From NCBI GenBank assembly GCA_902495075.1, contig CABUVO010000037.1, positions 1 through 36,422 of the forward strand: 36,422 nt of DNA, written 5' to 3'. The notes under the pieces are model-generated. The model was given only the letters and a program-made list of their open reading frames with translations, did not search any database and was not told the DNA's origin. The translations under genes and the position numbers were made by a program. The DNA comes from an uncultured Porphyromonadaceae bacterium (GTDB taxonomy: Bacteria > Bacteroidota > Bacteroidia > Bacteroidales > Muribaculaceae). This document shows positions 18,043-26,312 of the stretch, one piece after another. The stretch's first letter is position 1. Each line of letters begins with the position of its first letter.

Positions 18043-18957
18043 ATGATAAAAAGATACTTGAAACGCAGCTTGCTCTGCTTGGCGTTTATGTTTACAATCC
18101 TGGTTCCGACACGCCTTAACGCCGAAGTGATCGAAATAGAACCATTGTTTGAATATCCGGTGGCTCCTGAAGAGATAATCTCTCTCTCCGACAAGAGCAA
18201 TTGGCTCATGCAGCATTTCTGGGACAATATGGATTTCAAAAAAAAGGATGCCGTCAACCAGTCTGCCCTTAATGATGCTTTCAGGGTGTTCACTCTTCCC
18301 ATGCAGTGGGCTGACAAGACTGAGGTTGACAAGGCTGTTGATTCCATGCTGTCGCAACTTTCGAAAAATCCCACCCTGCTCCTGCAGTTTACCAAAGCTG
18401 CCGAGGAAAGTCTTTATGGACAGAGGGCAAAAATATGGATCGACGAAGTCTATATCAAATATCTCGAGGCATTCCTCAAGAACAAGAAAATATCAGACTC
18501 CCGCAAGATCCGCTATCGCCGCCAGCTCGAACAGCTCAAGAGCTCGATGATTGGACAGATAGCACCTTCGTTCAATTTCACAACTCCCACCGGCAATCCC
18601 GGCAAGTTCCAACCTATCGGGGTGTTCACGATCATAGAGTTCGGCGATCCCGACTGCGATGATTGCCGTCATGCCAAATTAAAAATGGAGACCGATATGA
18701 GATTCACGTCTCTTGTTGACCGCGGGCTCGTGAATGTTCTCTTCATTATTCCGGATCCTGTGGATGGATGGCAGACACAAATTGGCGACTATCCCTCAAA
18801 CTGGGTTGTTGGCGCTTCCGACACTGTCTCCGACATTCTTGATATCCGCAGCACTCCTTCTTTCTATGTAATCGGGAAAGACGGCAAGATTATAGCAAAA
18901 AACATTTCAGTTGATCAAGCAAAGGCATTGGCATTCGAGCAGGAAACTCAAAAATAA
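18043..18957 (+). CDS. DUF5106 + thioredoxin-like periplasmic protein
   Basis: A 304-residue protein with a signal peptide (about residues 1-27, ending TRLNA). Residues ~40-165 form a helical DUF5106-like domain (LSDKSNWLMQHFWDNMDFKK). Residues ~170-300 form a thioredoxin fold (IGQIAPSFNFTTPTGNPGKF, VFTIIEFGDPDCDDCRHAK) with a CDDC active site at 205-208 and a cis-proline in STPSFYVIG (Pro272). It is likely a periplasmic thiol-disulfide protein. The CDDC centre with two acidic residues is unusual versus CGPC or CPPC and should affect redox potential. It is 45 bp after the SGNH gene and 11 bp before doxX. Confidence 0.88.
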   Translation: MIKRYLKRSLLCLAFMFTILVPTRLNAEVIEIEPLFEYPVAPEEIISLSDKSNWLMQHFWDNMDFKKKDAVNQSALNDAFRVFTLPMQWADKTEVDKAVDSMLSQLSKNPTLLLQFTKAAEESLYGQRAKIWIDEVYIKYLEAFLKNKKISDSRKIRYRRQLEQLKSSMIGQIAPSFNFTTPTGNPGKFQPIGVFTIIEFGDPDCDDCRHAKLKMETDMRFTSLVDRGLVNVLFIIPDPVDGWQTQIGDYPSNWVVGASDTVSDILDIRSTPSFYVIGKDGKIIAKNISVDQAKALAFEQETQK

Positions 18958-18968
18958 GAAATTGTCGT

Positions 18969-19463
18969 ATGATGAATTCTTTGAAAAAAATATACATCCG
19001 CACCACCGGATATTCCTACACCAACATGGGACGCCTTTTTTTGCGACTCTTTGTTGGCATTATGATGATGCAGTTCGGCATCAGACAGTTATCTAATTTT
19101 GATGCCGCAAAGGCGATGTTTCCCTCAATACTCGGGATTGATCCGGGAATAGTACTGGTTCTTATGATATCCATTGAGATAGGTTGCTCATTGTTTATCA
19201 TGGCTGGATTCATGACCAGAATCATGACCGTCCCTCCATTTATCTCCATGATTGTGGCAGAATATTACATTCTGCACGACCTTGTCTCTCAGGCACCATA
19301 TATGCTGAGCTGGTCGCAACAGGGATATGTGCCGATAATGTTCCTCGGAATCTACTTCTTCATAATGCTTGTAGGTCCGGGAAAAATATCCGTCGATTAT
19401 TTCCTCTCCCTTCATTTCATCCACACCAATGACCATAGCGAATCCGAACTTGAAGAGGTATGA
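18969..19463 (+). CDS. DoxX-family membrane protein
   Basis: A 164-residue protein with four predicted transmembrane segments: GRLFLRLFVGIMMMQFGI, IVLVLMISIEIGCSLFIMAG, VPPFISMIVAEYYIL and VPIMFLGIYFFIMLVG. The order and the RLFVG..MMQFG start fit the DoxX family. Function is poorly defined, though DoxX proteins often occur with redox proteins, and the preceding gene is a thioredoxin-like protein. Its last codons overlap mnmA by 4 bp (ATGA). Confidence 0.85.
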   Translation: MMNSLKKIYIRTTGYSYTNMGRLFLRLFVGIMMMQFGIRQLSNFDAAKAMFPSILGIDPGIVLVLMISIEIGCSLFIMAGFMTRIMTVPPFISMIVAEYYILHDLVSQAPYMLSWSQQGYVPIMFLGIYFFIMLVGPGKISVDYFLSLHFIHTNDHSESELEEV

Positions 19464-20575
19464 GAATAGCGGTTTTGATTTCCGGAGGTGTTGACAGCGC
19501 GGTCGTTGTCGACACTCTTTTCAAACAGGGGCATGAGTTGCATCTGTTCTATATCCGCATTGGCATGGATAATGGCGAAGGCGATTGCTCGGCAGAAGAG
19601 GATATTGAGATGTGCACTCTGATCGCAAAGAAATATAACCTTCCTTTTAAAGTAGTGTCTCTGCATAAGGAGTATTGGGACCATGTAATGGCATACACAT
19701 TGCGCACGGTCAAGGAGGGGCTTACTCCTCATCCGGATATGATGTGCAATAAACTTATTAAATTCGGCTTCTTTGAAGAGCGATGGGGGAAGGATTTCGA
19801 CAAAACCGCAACCGGACACTACGCTTCAATCGTGGAGGAAAACGGCAAATATTATCTTGCCACAGCCGCCGACCCGGTAAAGGATCAGACTGATTTCCTT
19901 GCCCAGATTTCATACGACCAACTCTCGCATCTTCTTTTCCCCCTTGGTGAGTTGCCGAAATCCGAGGTCAGACGCAGGGCTGCTGAAGCAAAACTGCCCA
20001 ATGCCTCAAGAAAAGATTCTCAAGGGATCTGTTTCCTTGGCAAAATCGATTATTCCGATTTTATCGAACGTCACCTCGGCACAAAAGAAGGACCAGTAAT
20101 AGAAATTGAGACCGGTAAAAAAATAGGCACTCATAAAGGATACTGGTTTTATACAATAGGACAGCGCAAGGGGCTCGGACTCAGCGGAGGTCCATGGTAT
20201 GTTGTAAAAAAGAACATTCGCGACAATGTGATATATGTATCCAATGGGTTCGACACCCGTAAGCAATACGGAAGAGAGGTTCCTGTCGAGGAGATGCATT
20301 GGATCACTGAATCTCCATTCGGTGATTCCGACGAAAAAGTTGACATCTCTTTCAAGACACGCCACTCCCCCGAGTTTTACTCGGGTTCCATCGAAAGAAA
20401 AACCGATGGCTCATATGTTGTAAATTCAGACACAGACATTCAAGGAATAGCACCGGGGCAGTTTGCAATCATTTATACTCCTGACCGCAGGCTATGTCTT
20501 GGCTCAGGAATGATCTCTATCCCTGCCAAACCCAAGAAACACCACAGGTCTCCCAACCTGATTCCAAACCTTTAG
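19460..20575 (+). CDS. mnmA: tRNA-specific 2-thiouridylase MnmA
   Basis: A 371-residue cytoplasmic enzyme that thiolates U34 of tRNAs for Lys, Glu and Gln. The PP-loop SGGVDS is at 8-13. The first catalytic Cys lies in TPHPDMMCNKLIKFG (C96) and the second in KDSQGICFLGKIDYSDFI (C191). TATGHYA and YTIGQRKGLGLSGGPWYV are further family blocks. Length is normal. Bacteroidales often encode more than one MnmA-like protein, so this may be one of a set. It ends a tight run of genes whose 4-bp overlap with doxX suggests co-transcription. Confidence 0.95.
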   Translation: MRIAVLISGGVDSAVVVDTLFKQGHELHLFYIRIGMDNGEGDCSAEEDIEMCTLIAKKYNLPFKVVSLHKEYWDHVMAYTLRTVKEGLTPHPDMMCNKLIKFGFFEERWGKDFDKTATGHYASIVEENGKYYLATAADPVKDQTDFLAQISYDQLSHLLFPLGELPKSEVRRRAAEAKLPNASRKDSQGICFLGKIDYSDFIERHLGTKEGPVIEIETGKKIGTHKGYWFYTIGQRKGLGLSGGPWYVVKKNIRDNVIYVSNGFDTRKQYGREVPVEEMHWITESPFGDSDEKVDISFKTRHSPEFYSGSIERKTDGSYVVNSDTDIQGIAPGQFAIIYTPDRRLCLGSGMISIPAKPKKHHRSPNLIPNL

Positions 20576-20591
20576 CTCCCCGGATTCCTTA

Positions 20592-20774
20592 TAAGTAAGT
20601 GTTGAAAATTAGTTTATAATAAGTAAGTGAGATGCTTATTTAAATTTTGAATCTTTTGGATGCTTTCCTGATTTCTCATCAGTCACATAGCCCGCTATGC
20701 TCCTTCTTCGAAATAAGGAAATCATCTCAAAATCTCCTAAAATTTAATATAAGCTAATTTCCAACACTTACTTA
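20592..20774. mobile_element. MITE-like inverted-repeat element (183 bp, no ORF)
   Basis: Terminal inverted repeats of 27 bp (20592-20618 and 20748-20774) match at 25 of 27 positions; the outer end reads TAAGTAAGTGTTG. Nested inside are TGAGATG / CATCTCA (20628-20634, 20723-20729), a 17-bp imperfect inverted repeat starting GATG (with GAAATAAGG on the other arm), and an apical CATAGC-CC-GCTATG palindrome. The whole element could fold into one long hairpin. It has no coding capacity and sits between mnmA and the DUF151 gene. No clear target-site duplication is visible, so mobility is inferred from architecture only. Confidence 0.7.
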
Positions 20775-20790
20775 ATTTGAATTATTTGAA

Positions 20791-21393
20791 ATGGAAAGAT
20801 ATAGATTAGAACTTGTAGGCATCACCTACAATCAGATTGAATCTGGAGTTTATGCCGTGATCCTGCGACAGGTCGGAGGAAACCGTCGTATACCAATCAT
20901 AATAGGCTATCCTGAAGCCCAGGCAATTGAATGCAAGCTTCAGGAAGTCGTAACGCCGCGTCCTCTTACCCACGACATGATGATGAATTTTATGGAAGAA
21001 TTCGGAATCAGATTGAAAGAAATAGAGATTCACCGTCTCCCTTCAGGTGTTTTCGCTGCCGACATGATATTCACAGATGGCACAAACATCCATACTGTTG
21101 ATTCCCGATCGTCTGATGCAATAGCCCTGGCGATTCGTGCAGGTGCTCCCATTTATACCTCTGCTGAAGTTCTTGAAGAAGCCGGTTTCGATCCTGAGGA
21201 ACAGGGAAATCATTCTGAAAGCCATTCTTCAAATGAAAATGCCCCTTCTTCTGAACAGTCACAAGGAATTGCCCCCTCCCAAAAAACAATCGAAGAATTA
21301 AAAGCCCTTATGCAACAGGCGGCTGAGAATGAAAATTATGAAGAGGCGGCAAGACTGAAAGCGGAAATTAATACTCTTGAAAATAAAAAGTAA
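20791..21393 (+). CDS. DUF151 bifunctional-nuclease-family protein with C-terminal UVR motif
   Basis: A 200-residue protein. Residues 1-~130 are the DUF151/BFN domain (RLELVGITYNQIESGVYAVI, RRIPIIIGYPEAQAIECKL, TVDSRSSDAIALAIRAGAPI). A serine/asparagine-rich linker (~140-165) leads to a UvrB/UvrC-type motif at 166-200 (TIEELKALMQQAAENENYEE). The family is linked to nuclease activity and stress responses, but its cellular role in Bacteroidota is not settled. The gene starts 16 bp after the MITE-like element, whose right end therefore supplies its upstream region. Confidence 0.9.
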   Translation: MERYRLELVGITYNQIESGVYAVILRQVGGNRRIPIIIGYPEAQAIECKLQEVVTPRPLTHDMMMNFMEEFGIRLKEIEIHRLPSGVFAADMIFTDGTNIHTVDSRSSDAIALAIRAGAPIYTSAEVLEEAGFDPEEQGNHSESHSSNENAPSSEQSQGIAPSQKTIEELKALMQQAAENENYEEAARLKAEINTLENKK

Positions 21394-21394
21394 A

Positions 21395-21420
21395 ATTTAT
21401 TCAAAATAAATAGATTTTTC
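21395..21420 (+). terminator. Weak AT-only terminator after the DUF151 gene
   Basis: A 7-bp perfect stem ATTTATT / AATAAAT with a CAA loop (21395-21411) is followed by AGATTTTTC. The stem has no G-C pair, so it would be weak. It overlaps the upstream edge of the argR promoter region. Confidence 0.35.
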
Positions 21421-21441
21421 ATAATATTTTTATTAAATTTG
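21415..21441 (+). promoter_or_regulatory. Candidate Bacteroidota primary-sigma promoter of argR
   Basis: A perfect -7 element TAnnTTTG is read as TAAATTTG at 21434-21441. The -33 region (TTTT at 21415-21418) is weak. Transcription should begin about 21447-21450, leaving ~55 nt of leader before the preferred argR start. Confidence 0.5.
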
Positions 21442-21503
21442 CGCTATGCATGTGTTGAGGACACATGCAGGTGAACTTCAACAATGCAATACTCAATAAT
21501 CTT

Positions 21504-22001
21504 ATGAAGAATCGAAAACAAAGAGTGGAATTGATGGTTGAGCTGATCAAAAACAAGTGTATCGGCAGCCAAGAGGAACTCGCACGTCTTCTCGAAGAGG
21601 CGGGATATGTCGTTACGCAGGCAACCCTATCACGCGATCTCAAGATGCTAAAAACCACAAAGATTCCCACCGACAGAGGAGGATATATGTATATTCTCCC
21701 CGACAGCAACTCTTTAAAAGACAAGCTGCTCGCTCGCGGTCAGCTTCCAATGAACGCCAATTATCAGAGCGGGTTTATATCGCTCACATTTTCCAAAAAT
21801 GTGGCAGTGATAAAAACTCGCAACGGATATGCTGCCGGTCTGGCATACGATATCGACATGAGCAATGCTCCTGAAATTCTTGGCACAATTCCAGGATCCG
21901 ACACCATTATCGCAATCATGCGCGAAGACGTAAGCCATGAAAAAGCACGTGCAATCTTCTCAAGGTTACTCCCGCTTGATCAGAAAGTGCCTTCTTACTG
22001 A
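21504..22001 (+). CDS. argR: Arginine repressor ArgR
   Basis: The N-terminal winged helix is clear (KNRKQRVELMVELIKNKCIG, EELARLLEEAGYVVTQATLSRDLK), followed by the C-terminal oligomerisation/arginine-binding domain (VAVIKTRNGYAAGLAYDIDM, ILGTIPGSDTIIAIMRED). The reading frame is open from an ATG at 21465, giving 178 residues. I prefer the internal ATG at 21504 (165 residues), because family members begin at the basic MKNRKQR-like segment and the first 13 residues are not conserved. It probably regulates arginine synthesis and perhaps the ArgC-like and speA genes downstream. The gap to the ArgC-like gene is 40 bp. Confidence 0.93.
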   Translation: MKNRKQRVELMVELIKNKCIGSQEELARLLEEAGYVVTQATLSRDLKMLKTTKIPTDRGGYMYILPDSNSLKDKLLARGQLPMNANYQSGFISLTFSKNVAVIKTRNGYAAGLAYDIDMSNAPEILGTIPGSDTIIAIMREDVSHEKARAIFSRLLPLDQKVPSY

Positions 22002-22041
22002 GAATCTTGAGTAATCATTCTTATAAACAAATCCAAAATAA

Positions 22042-22956
22042 ATGATTAAAGTAGCTATCGCGGGTGCAGACTCTCCCGAAGCCGGAGAATTGATAAGAAT
22101 ACTGGTTAACCATCCCGAAGTGATAATCACCACACTGTCAGCCCCCGGACTCGAAGGAAGATCAGTGACATCAATTCATCATGGTCTAATCGGAGAATTG
22201 AAATTGAATTTCTCCGGTCCCCTGTCAATGACACCGGATTGCTCCGTGATATTCGTATGCGGGAACTCCATGACTGCTGCCGAATTCTCGGCATTGCAAC
22301 TTGCACGCCCCGACATCAAGACCGTGATTGTTAAAGCAATACCCAATCTTGACATAGAACGGCTCGGAGTGGTGTATGGACTTCCGGAAATAAACCGCAA
22401 GCCACTGGTGCGGGGAACCGTGTCAGCCATAGTGCCCACGCCCTTGGCTTCTGTTATTCTGGTAGCGCTTTACCCCTTATCCCTACACATGCTGCTGAAT
22501 GACTCCCTGAGAATCCGGGTCTCCGCCCCCGCAGACATAATAACTACTGATAAGGGACTTGCAAAAAAAGAAATCACCGACATGCTGTCGCAAACCCAAC
22601 TCAGCTTCGGTGACAAAATCAATCTGGAGTTTGCCGAATCCGACAGCAACCGTAAGATGAAAGCAGACATCACATTGTCGTGTCCTGTGTCGATAGAGCA
22701 GATAAATGAGATATATGAGATGTATGACGATCATAATTTCGCTTTCCCTATATCATCTACTGTGAGCGACATAGAGGTATGCGGCACAAACAAATGTGTG
22801 ATTTCACTTCATAAGGACGATGACTCAACACTCAGCATTGAGGCTGTTGCGGATCCGCGAATGCGCGGAGGAGCGGGGGAAGCGGTTCATATAATGAACC
22901 TCCTTTTCGGTCTCCACGAAAAAACGGGGCTCGCCCTCAAAGCCTCAGAATTTTAA
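22042..22956 (+). CDS. ArgC-like protein lacking the catalytic cysteine (probable pseudoenzyme)
   Basis: A 304-residue homologue of N-acetyl-gamma-glutamyl-phosphate reductase, about 18 residues shorter than usual. ArgC-type features kept: Rossmann start VAIAGADSPEAGELIRILVN, HHGLIGELKLNF, VVYGLPEINRK, and the end GGAGEAVHIMNLLFGLHEKT. The active-site block that normally reads NPGC(Y/F)xT is VPTPLAS at 131-137, with proline 134 (CCC codon, 22441-22443) where the catalytic Cys should be. The DLSxDYR block and the HxHxPEI histidine block are absent. The frame is intact, so this is not simple decay; it may have a regulatory, binding or altered role. It follows argR and precedes ssb and speA. Confidence 0.8.
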   Translation: MIKVAIAGADSPEAGELIRILVNHPEVIITTLSAPGLEGRSVTSIHHGLIGELKLNFSGPLSMTPDCSVIFVCGNSMTAAEFSALQLARPDIKTVIVKAIPNLDIERLGVVYGLPEINRKPLVRGTVSAIVPTPLASVILVALYPLSLHMLLNDSLRIRVSAPADIITTDKGLAKKEITDMLSQTQLSFGDKINLEFAESDSNRKMKADITLSCPVSIEQINEIYEMYDDHNFAFPISSTVSDIEVCGTNKCVISLHKDDDSTLSIEAVADPRMRGGAGEAVHIMNLLFGLHEKTGLALKASEF

Positions 22957-22967
22957 TTAATGCTTTA

Positions 22968-23153
22968 ATTTAATGTGTAATGTTAAATGTGAAATGTGCA
23001 ATGACTTTGATTCGCAAACATTAATTAAACATTAGGCATTAGGCATTAGGCATTAGGACTCCGCATTAAACATTAAACATTAATTAAACATTACACATTA
23101 AACATTAAACATTAATTAAACATTACACATTTAACATTTAACATTAAACATCA
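22968..23153. repeat. Low-complexity short-unit array
   Basis: The gap between the ArgC-like and ssb genes is filled by AT-rich short units: AATGTGTAATG and AATGTGAAATG variants at the left, an ATTAGGC unit repeated about three times near 23030-23056, then ACATTAA and ACATTACAC variants up to the ssb start. No other signal is visible. Related units occur at 25490-25546. Confidence 0.85.
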
Positions 23154-23160
23154 TCTATCC

Positions 23161-23496
23161 GTGTCTGTAAACAAAGTCATTCTGCTTGGATATATAGGGT
23201 CTGATCCGGAAATCAGATATCCGGAAAAAGACCATCCGGTTGCATTCATGTCTCTTGCAACTAATGAACGTTATGCCAATTCCGCCACTGAAATCACGGA
23301 ATGGCACTCATTGGTGATGGGCGGCAAGAACGCCGAGTTTGCTGAAAAATACATCCGCAAAGGCTCTCGCCTGTATGTGGAAGGTAAACTCCGCACACGT
23401 GAATATGAAGACAGAATGAAAATCAGACGTCGCAAAACAGAGATAATTGTGGAGCGTTTCGAACTTCTCGGAAGGAAAAACGAACCTCCTGCTTAA
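23161..23496 (+). CDS. Short single-stranded DNA-binding protein
   Basis: A 111-residue SSB OB-fold protein with a GTG start. The start is fixed by the conserved SVNKVILLGYIGSDPEIRY; no in-frame ATG lies just upstream. Further SSB blocks are FMSLATNERYA, TEWHSLVMGGKNAEFAEKYI and GSRLYVEGKLRTREYED. It ends soon after the OB fold (RFELLGRKNEPPA) and lacks the flexible tail and acidic DDIPF-type tip that recruits repair partners. It may be an accessory SSB, not the replication one. Confidence 0.88.
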   Translation: MSVNKVILLGYIGSDPEIRYPEKDHPVAFMSLATNERYANSATEITEWHSLVMGGKNAEFAEKYIRKGSRLYVEGKLRTREYEDRMKIRRRKTEIIVERFELLGRKNEPPA

Positions 23497-23580
23497 ATAT
23501 ATTTAATAATTCATAATTCCACGAAAAACAGAGACACAGCTGACACATCAGCATGTTATCTTAAAAAACTATATTTCGAA

Positions 23581-25479
23581 ATGAGAAAATGGCGCATCGA
23601 AGACTCCGCGGAAATATATAACGTTCCCGGCTGGGGTCTTAAATATTTTTCTATCAACGAACAAGGGCATGCGCAGGTCACGCCGAAAGAAGGAGGTCCC
23701 TCCATCGACCTCAAGGAGGTGATGGACACTCTGCAGCTTCGCGATGTCGACGCTCCTTTGCTACTACGATTCCCCGACATTCTTGATGACAGAATCCGCA
23801 AGATATCCAACTGCTTCCGCAAAGCGGCTGAAGAATACCAGTATGAAGGGAAAAACTTTATTGTATATCCCATTAAGGTGAATCAGATGCGCCCTGTGGT
23901 TGAGGAGATTGTCAGCCACGGCAATAAATACAACATCGGTCTTGAAGCCGGTTCAAAGCCGGAGCTCCACGCTGTGCTTGCAGTCAATACCCAGGATAAT
24001 TCAATCGTGGTCTGCAACGGCTACAAGGATGAGGATTATGTGGAACTTGCTCTTCTTGCCCAGAAAATGGGACGACGAATATTCCTTGTTGTCGAAAAAC
24101 TCAATGAACTCAAACTTATTGCCGATGTTTCAAAGCGTCTGAATATATCGCCAAATATCGGCATACGCATAAAGCTCACATCTTCGGGCTCCGGCAAGTG
24201 GGAAGAATCGGGAGGTGATGTCAGCAAGTTCGGTCTCAACTCTTCCGAGCTTCTTGACGCTCTGTCTTTCCTGGAGAAAAACAAGATGACGGATTGCCTC
24301 AAACTGATACATTTCCATATCGGAAGCCAGATCACAAAAATCCGACGCATCAAGAATGCCCTCCGCGAAGCCATGCAATTCTATGTGCAGCTTTCCCAGA
24401 TGGGTTTCCATATAGATTTCGTGGATATAGGAGGCGGTCTCGGTGTCGACTATGACGGCACCCGCTCTTCTTCGGGGGAGAATTCAATGAATTATTCCAT
24501 TCAGGAGTATGTAAATGACTCTGTCTCGGCTCTCGTTGACGTCTGCGTGAAGAATAATCTTCCGCAACCGAACATCATCACGGAAAGCGGCCGCTCGCTT
24601 ACCGCCCATCATTCGGTGCTGATCATACAGGTGCTCGAAACCGCACGACTCCCTATATGGAACGACAATGATGTCCTTGAAGAGGATGCCCATGAACTGG
24701 CTGTGGAACTTTACAACATCTGGGATAAAATAGATCCCCAAAGTGTGTTTGAAGACTGGCACGATGCCTTGCAGATTCGAGAGGAGGCGCTTGAACGTTT
24801 CAGTCTCGGACTCCTGTCGCTCCGCTCTCGCGCTCAGATCGAAAAACTTTTCTGGTCTGTGGCTCGCGATGTGAGAGACATGACGCGTTCCATGAAGCAC
24901 CCGCCGGAAGAACTTCGCAAAGTGGCGAGAATGCTTCCTGAAAAATATTTCTGCAATTTCTCCCTCTTCCAGTCGCTTCCCGACTCCTGGGCTATCGACC
25001 AGATGTTTCCCATCATGCCGATCACAAGACTCGACGAGAAACCTACTCGCGACTGCACAATACAGGATGTCACCTGCGATTCGGATGGCAAGATCGCTCA
25101 CTTCGTTTCGCCCCAAGGCACAGCCTATTCCCTCCCCGTACACGAACTGAGGGGCAACGAACCTTATTATTTAGGTGTCTTCCTTGTTGGCGCATATCAG
25201 GAAATCCTCGGCGACCTCCACAATCTTTTCGGCGACACAAACGCCGTGCATATCGCACTCACAAAAGATGGCTACGAGATTGCACAAATAATCGATGGCG
25301 AAGCTGTGGCTGACGTGCTCGATTATGTGGAATACAATCCGAAGAAACTTGTCCGCAATCTGGAGGCTTGGGTAACGGCTTCAATGAAGAAGGGCGTAAT
25401 CACCCCTGAGGAAGGACGCCAGTTCCTCAACAACTACCGCTCCGGTCTCTACGGCATCACCTACCTTGAGCGTGATTAA
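23581..25479 (+). CDS. speA: Biosynthetic arginine decarboxylase SpeA
   Basis: A 632-residue PLP enzyme that converts arginine to agmatine for polyamine synthesis. The PLP lysine lies in FIVYPIKVNQMRPVVEEIV (K99). Other blocks: SKFGLNSSELLDAL, FHIGSQITKIRRIKNALREA, DIGGGLGVDYDGTRSSS and TESGRSLTAHHSVLI. The C-terminal DCTIQDVTCDSDGKI carries the Cys that completes the active site across the dimer. Length is normal for the family. Its presence after argR and an ArgC-like gene suggests an arginine-metabolism neighbourhood. A small hairpin (GCTGA-CACA-TCAGC) lies about 40 bp upstream. Confidence 0.96.
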   Translation: MRKWRIEDSAEIYNVPGWGLKYFSINEQGHAQVTPKEGGPSIDLKEVMDTLQLRDVDAPLLLRFPDILDDRIRKISNCFRKAAEEYQYEGKNFIVYPIKVNQMRPVVEEIVSHGNKYNIGLEAGSKPELHAVLAVNTQDNSIVVCNGYKDEDYVELALLAQKMGRRIFLVVEKLNELKLIADVSKRLNISPNIGIRIKLTSSGSGKWEESGGDVSKFGLNSSELLDALSFLEKNKMTDCLKLIHFHIGSQITKIRRIKNALREAMQFYVQLSQMGFHIDFVDIGGGLGVDYDGTRSSSGENSMNYSIQEYVNDSVSALVDVCVKNNLPQPNIITESGRSLTAHHSVLIIQVLETARLPIWNDNDVLEEDAHELAVELYNIWDKIDPQSVFEDWHDALQIREEALERFSLGLLSLRSRAQIEKLFWSVARDVRDMTRSMKHPPEELRKVARMLPEKYFCNFSLFQSLPDSWAIDQMFPIMPITRLDEKPTRDCTIQDVTCDSDGKIAHFVSPQGTAYSLPVHELRGNEPYYLGVFLVGAYQEILGDLHNLFGDTNAVHIALTKDGYEIAQIIDGEAVADVLDYVEYNPKKLVRNLEAWVTASMKKGVITPEEGRQFLNNYRSGLYGITYLERD

Positions 25480-25489
25480 CTTTTAAATA

Positions 25490-25546
25490 ATGTGTAATGT
25501 GTAATGCTTGTTACAAATTGCTAATTAATAATTAAACATTAGTCAT
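25490..25546. repeat. Low-complexity AT-rich spacer
   Basis: The gap between speA and truA contains AATGTGTAATGTGTAATG followed by AATTAATAATTAAACATTAG, the same kinds of units as in the array before ssb. No promoter or terminator stands out. Confidence 0.65.
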
Positions 25547-25550
25547 TAAA

Positions 25551-26312
25551 TTGCAGCGCTATTTCCTGAAGTTATCATATAATGGGAAGCCGTTTCACGG
25601 CTGGCAGTCACAACCTAATGCGGTGAGCGTGCAGTCTACAATCGAGACTGCACTCTCTACTGTTTTGCGCTGCGAGACCCCTATCACCGGCGCAGGACGC
25701 ACCGATACCGGTGTCAATGCCCGCGTGATGTATGCGCATTTCGACTCATCTCCTATCGAAGATAAAAATAGATTTCTCCTTTCTCTAAATCGCCTCTGCG
25801 GTCCGGATATCGCTCTGGAAGACCTGATAGCAACACACGATGAGGCGCATGCCAGATTCGACGCAACAGAGAGGGAATACAAGTATTTTGTTACTTTTGA
25901 GAAATCCCCGTTCCTCGCTCCTTTCTCCTGGCATTCCCCGTCGCCACTCGATATGGATGCCATGAACGAGGCGGCTGAATTGTTGAAGAAGACAAAAGAT
26001 TTCACCTCTTTCGCAAAACTTCATTCAGATGCCAAGACAAACATCTGCGATCTGCGTGAAGCACGCTGGGAGTTCTGGGAAAACGCTTACGGCACAAACG
26101 GTATAGTCTTTACCATCCGTGCCGACAGATTTCTCAGAAATATGGTTAGAGCCGTGGTCGGCACCTTAGTGGATGTAGGCAGAGGAAAACTCTCACCCTC
26201 CGCCTTTCAAGACATTATCGATGCCCGCGACAGATGTTCTGCCGGCACTTCAATGCCGCCCCAGGCTCTCTTTTTATGGAATATAAAATACCCTTTTATC
26301 CATGAATCCTAA
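25551..26312 (+). CDS. truA: tRNA pseudouridine(38-40) synthase TruA
   Basis: A 253-residue cytoplasmic enzyme that makes pseudouridine in the anticodon arm of many tRNAs. The start codon is TTG; it is supported by the conserved beginning MQRYFLKLSYNGKPFHGWQS. The catalytic aspartate is D52 in GAGRTDTGVNA. Later blocks are FDATEREYKYFV and FTIRADRFLRNMVRAVVGTL. Length is normal. The 3' end overlaps the ligA start by 11 bp, so translation is likely coupled. Confidence 0.94.
   Translation: MQRYFLKLSYNGKPFHGWQSQPNAVSVQSTIETALSTVLRCETPITGAGRTDTGVNARVMYAHFDSSPIEDKNRFLLSLNRLCGPDIALEDLIATHDEAHARFDATEREYKYFVTFEKSPFLAPFSWHSPSPLDMDAMNEAAELLKKTKDFTSFAKLHSDAKTNICDLREARWEFWENAYGTNGIVFTIRADRFLRNMVRAVVGTLVDVGRGKLSPSAFQDIIDARDRCSAGTSMPPQALFLWNIKYPFIHES

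Noticed and set aside
21465..21503. Upstream ATG for argR
   Set aside because: The 13 extra residues are not conserved in the family; the internal ATG precedes the typical basic start. It remains possible.
24484..25143. A 219-codon minus-strand frame within speA
   Set aside because: Antisense to a complete arginine decarboxylase; no recognisable features.
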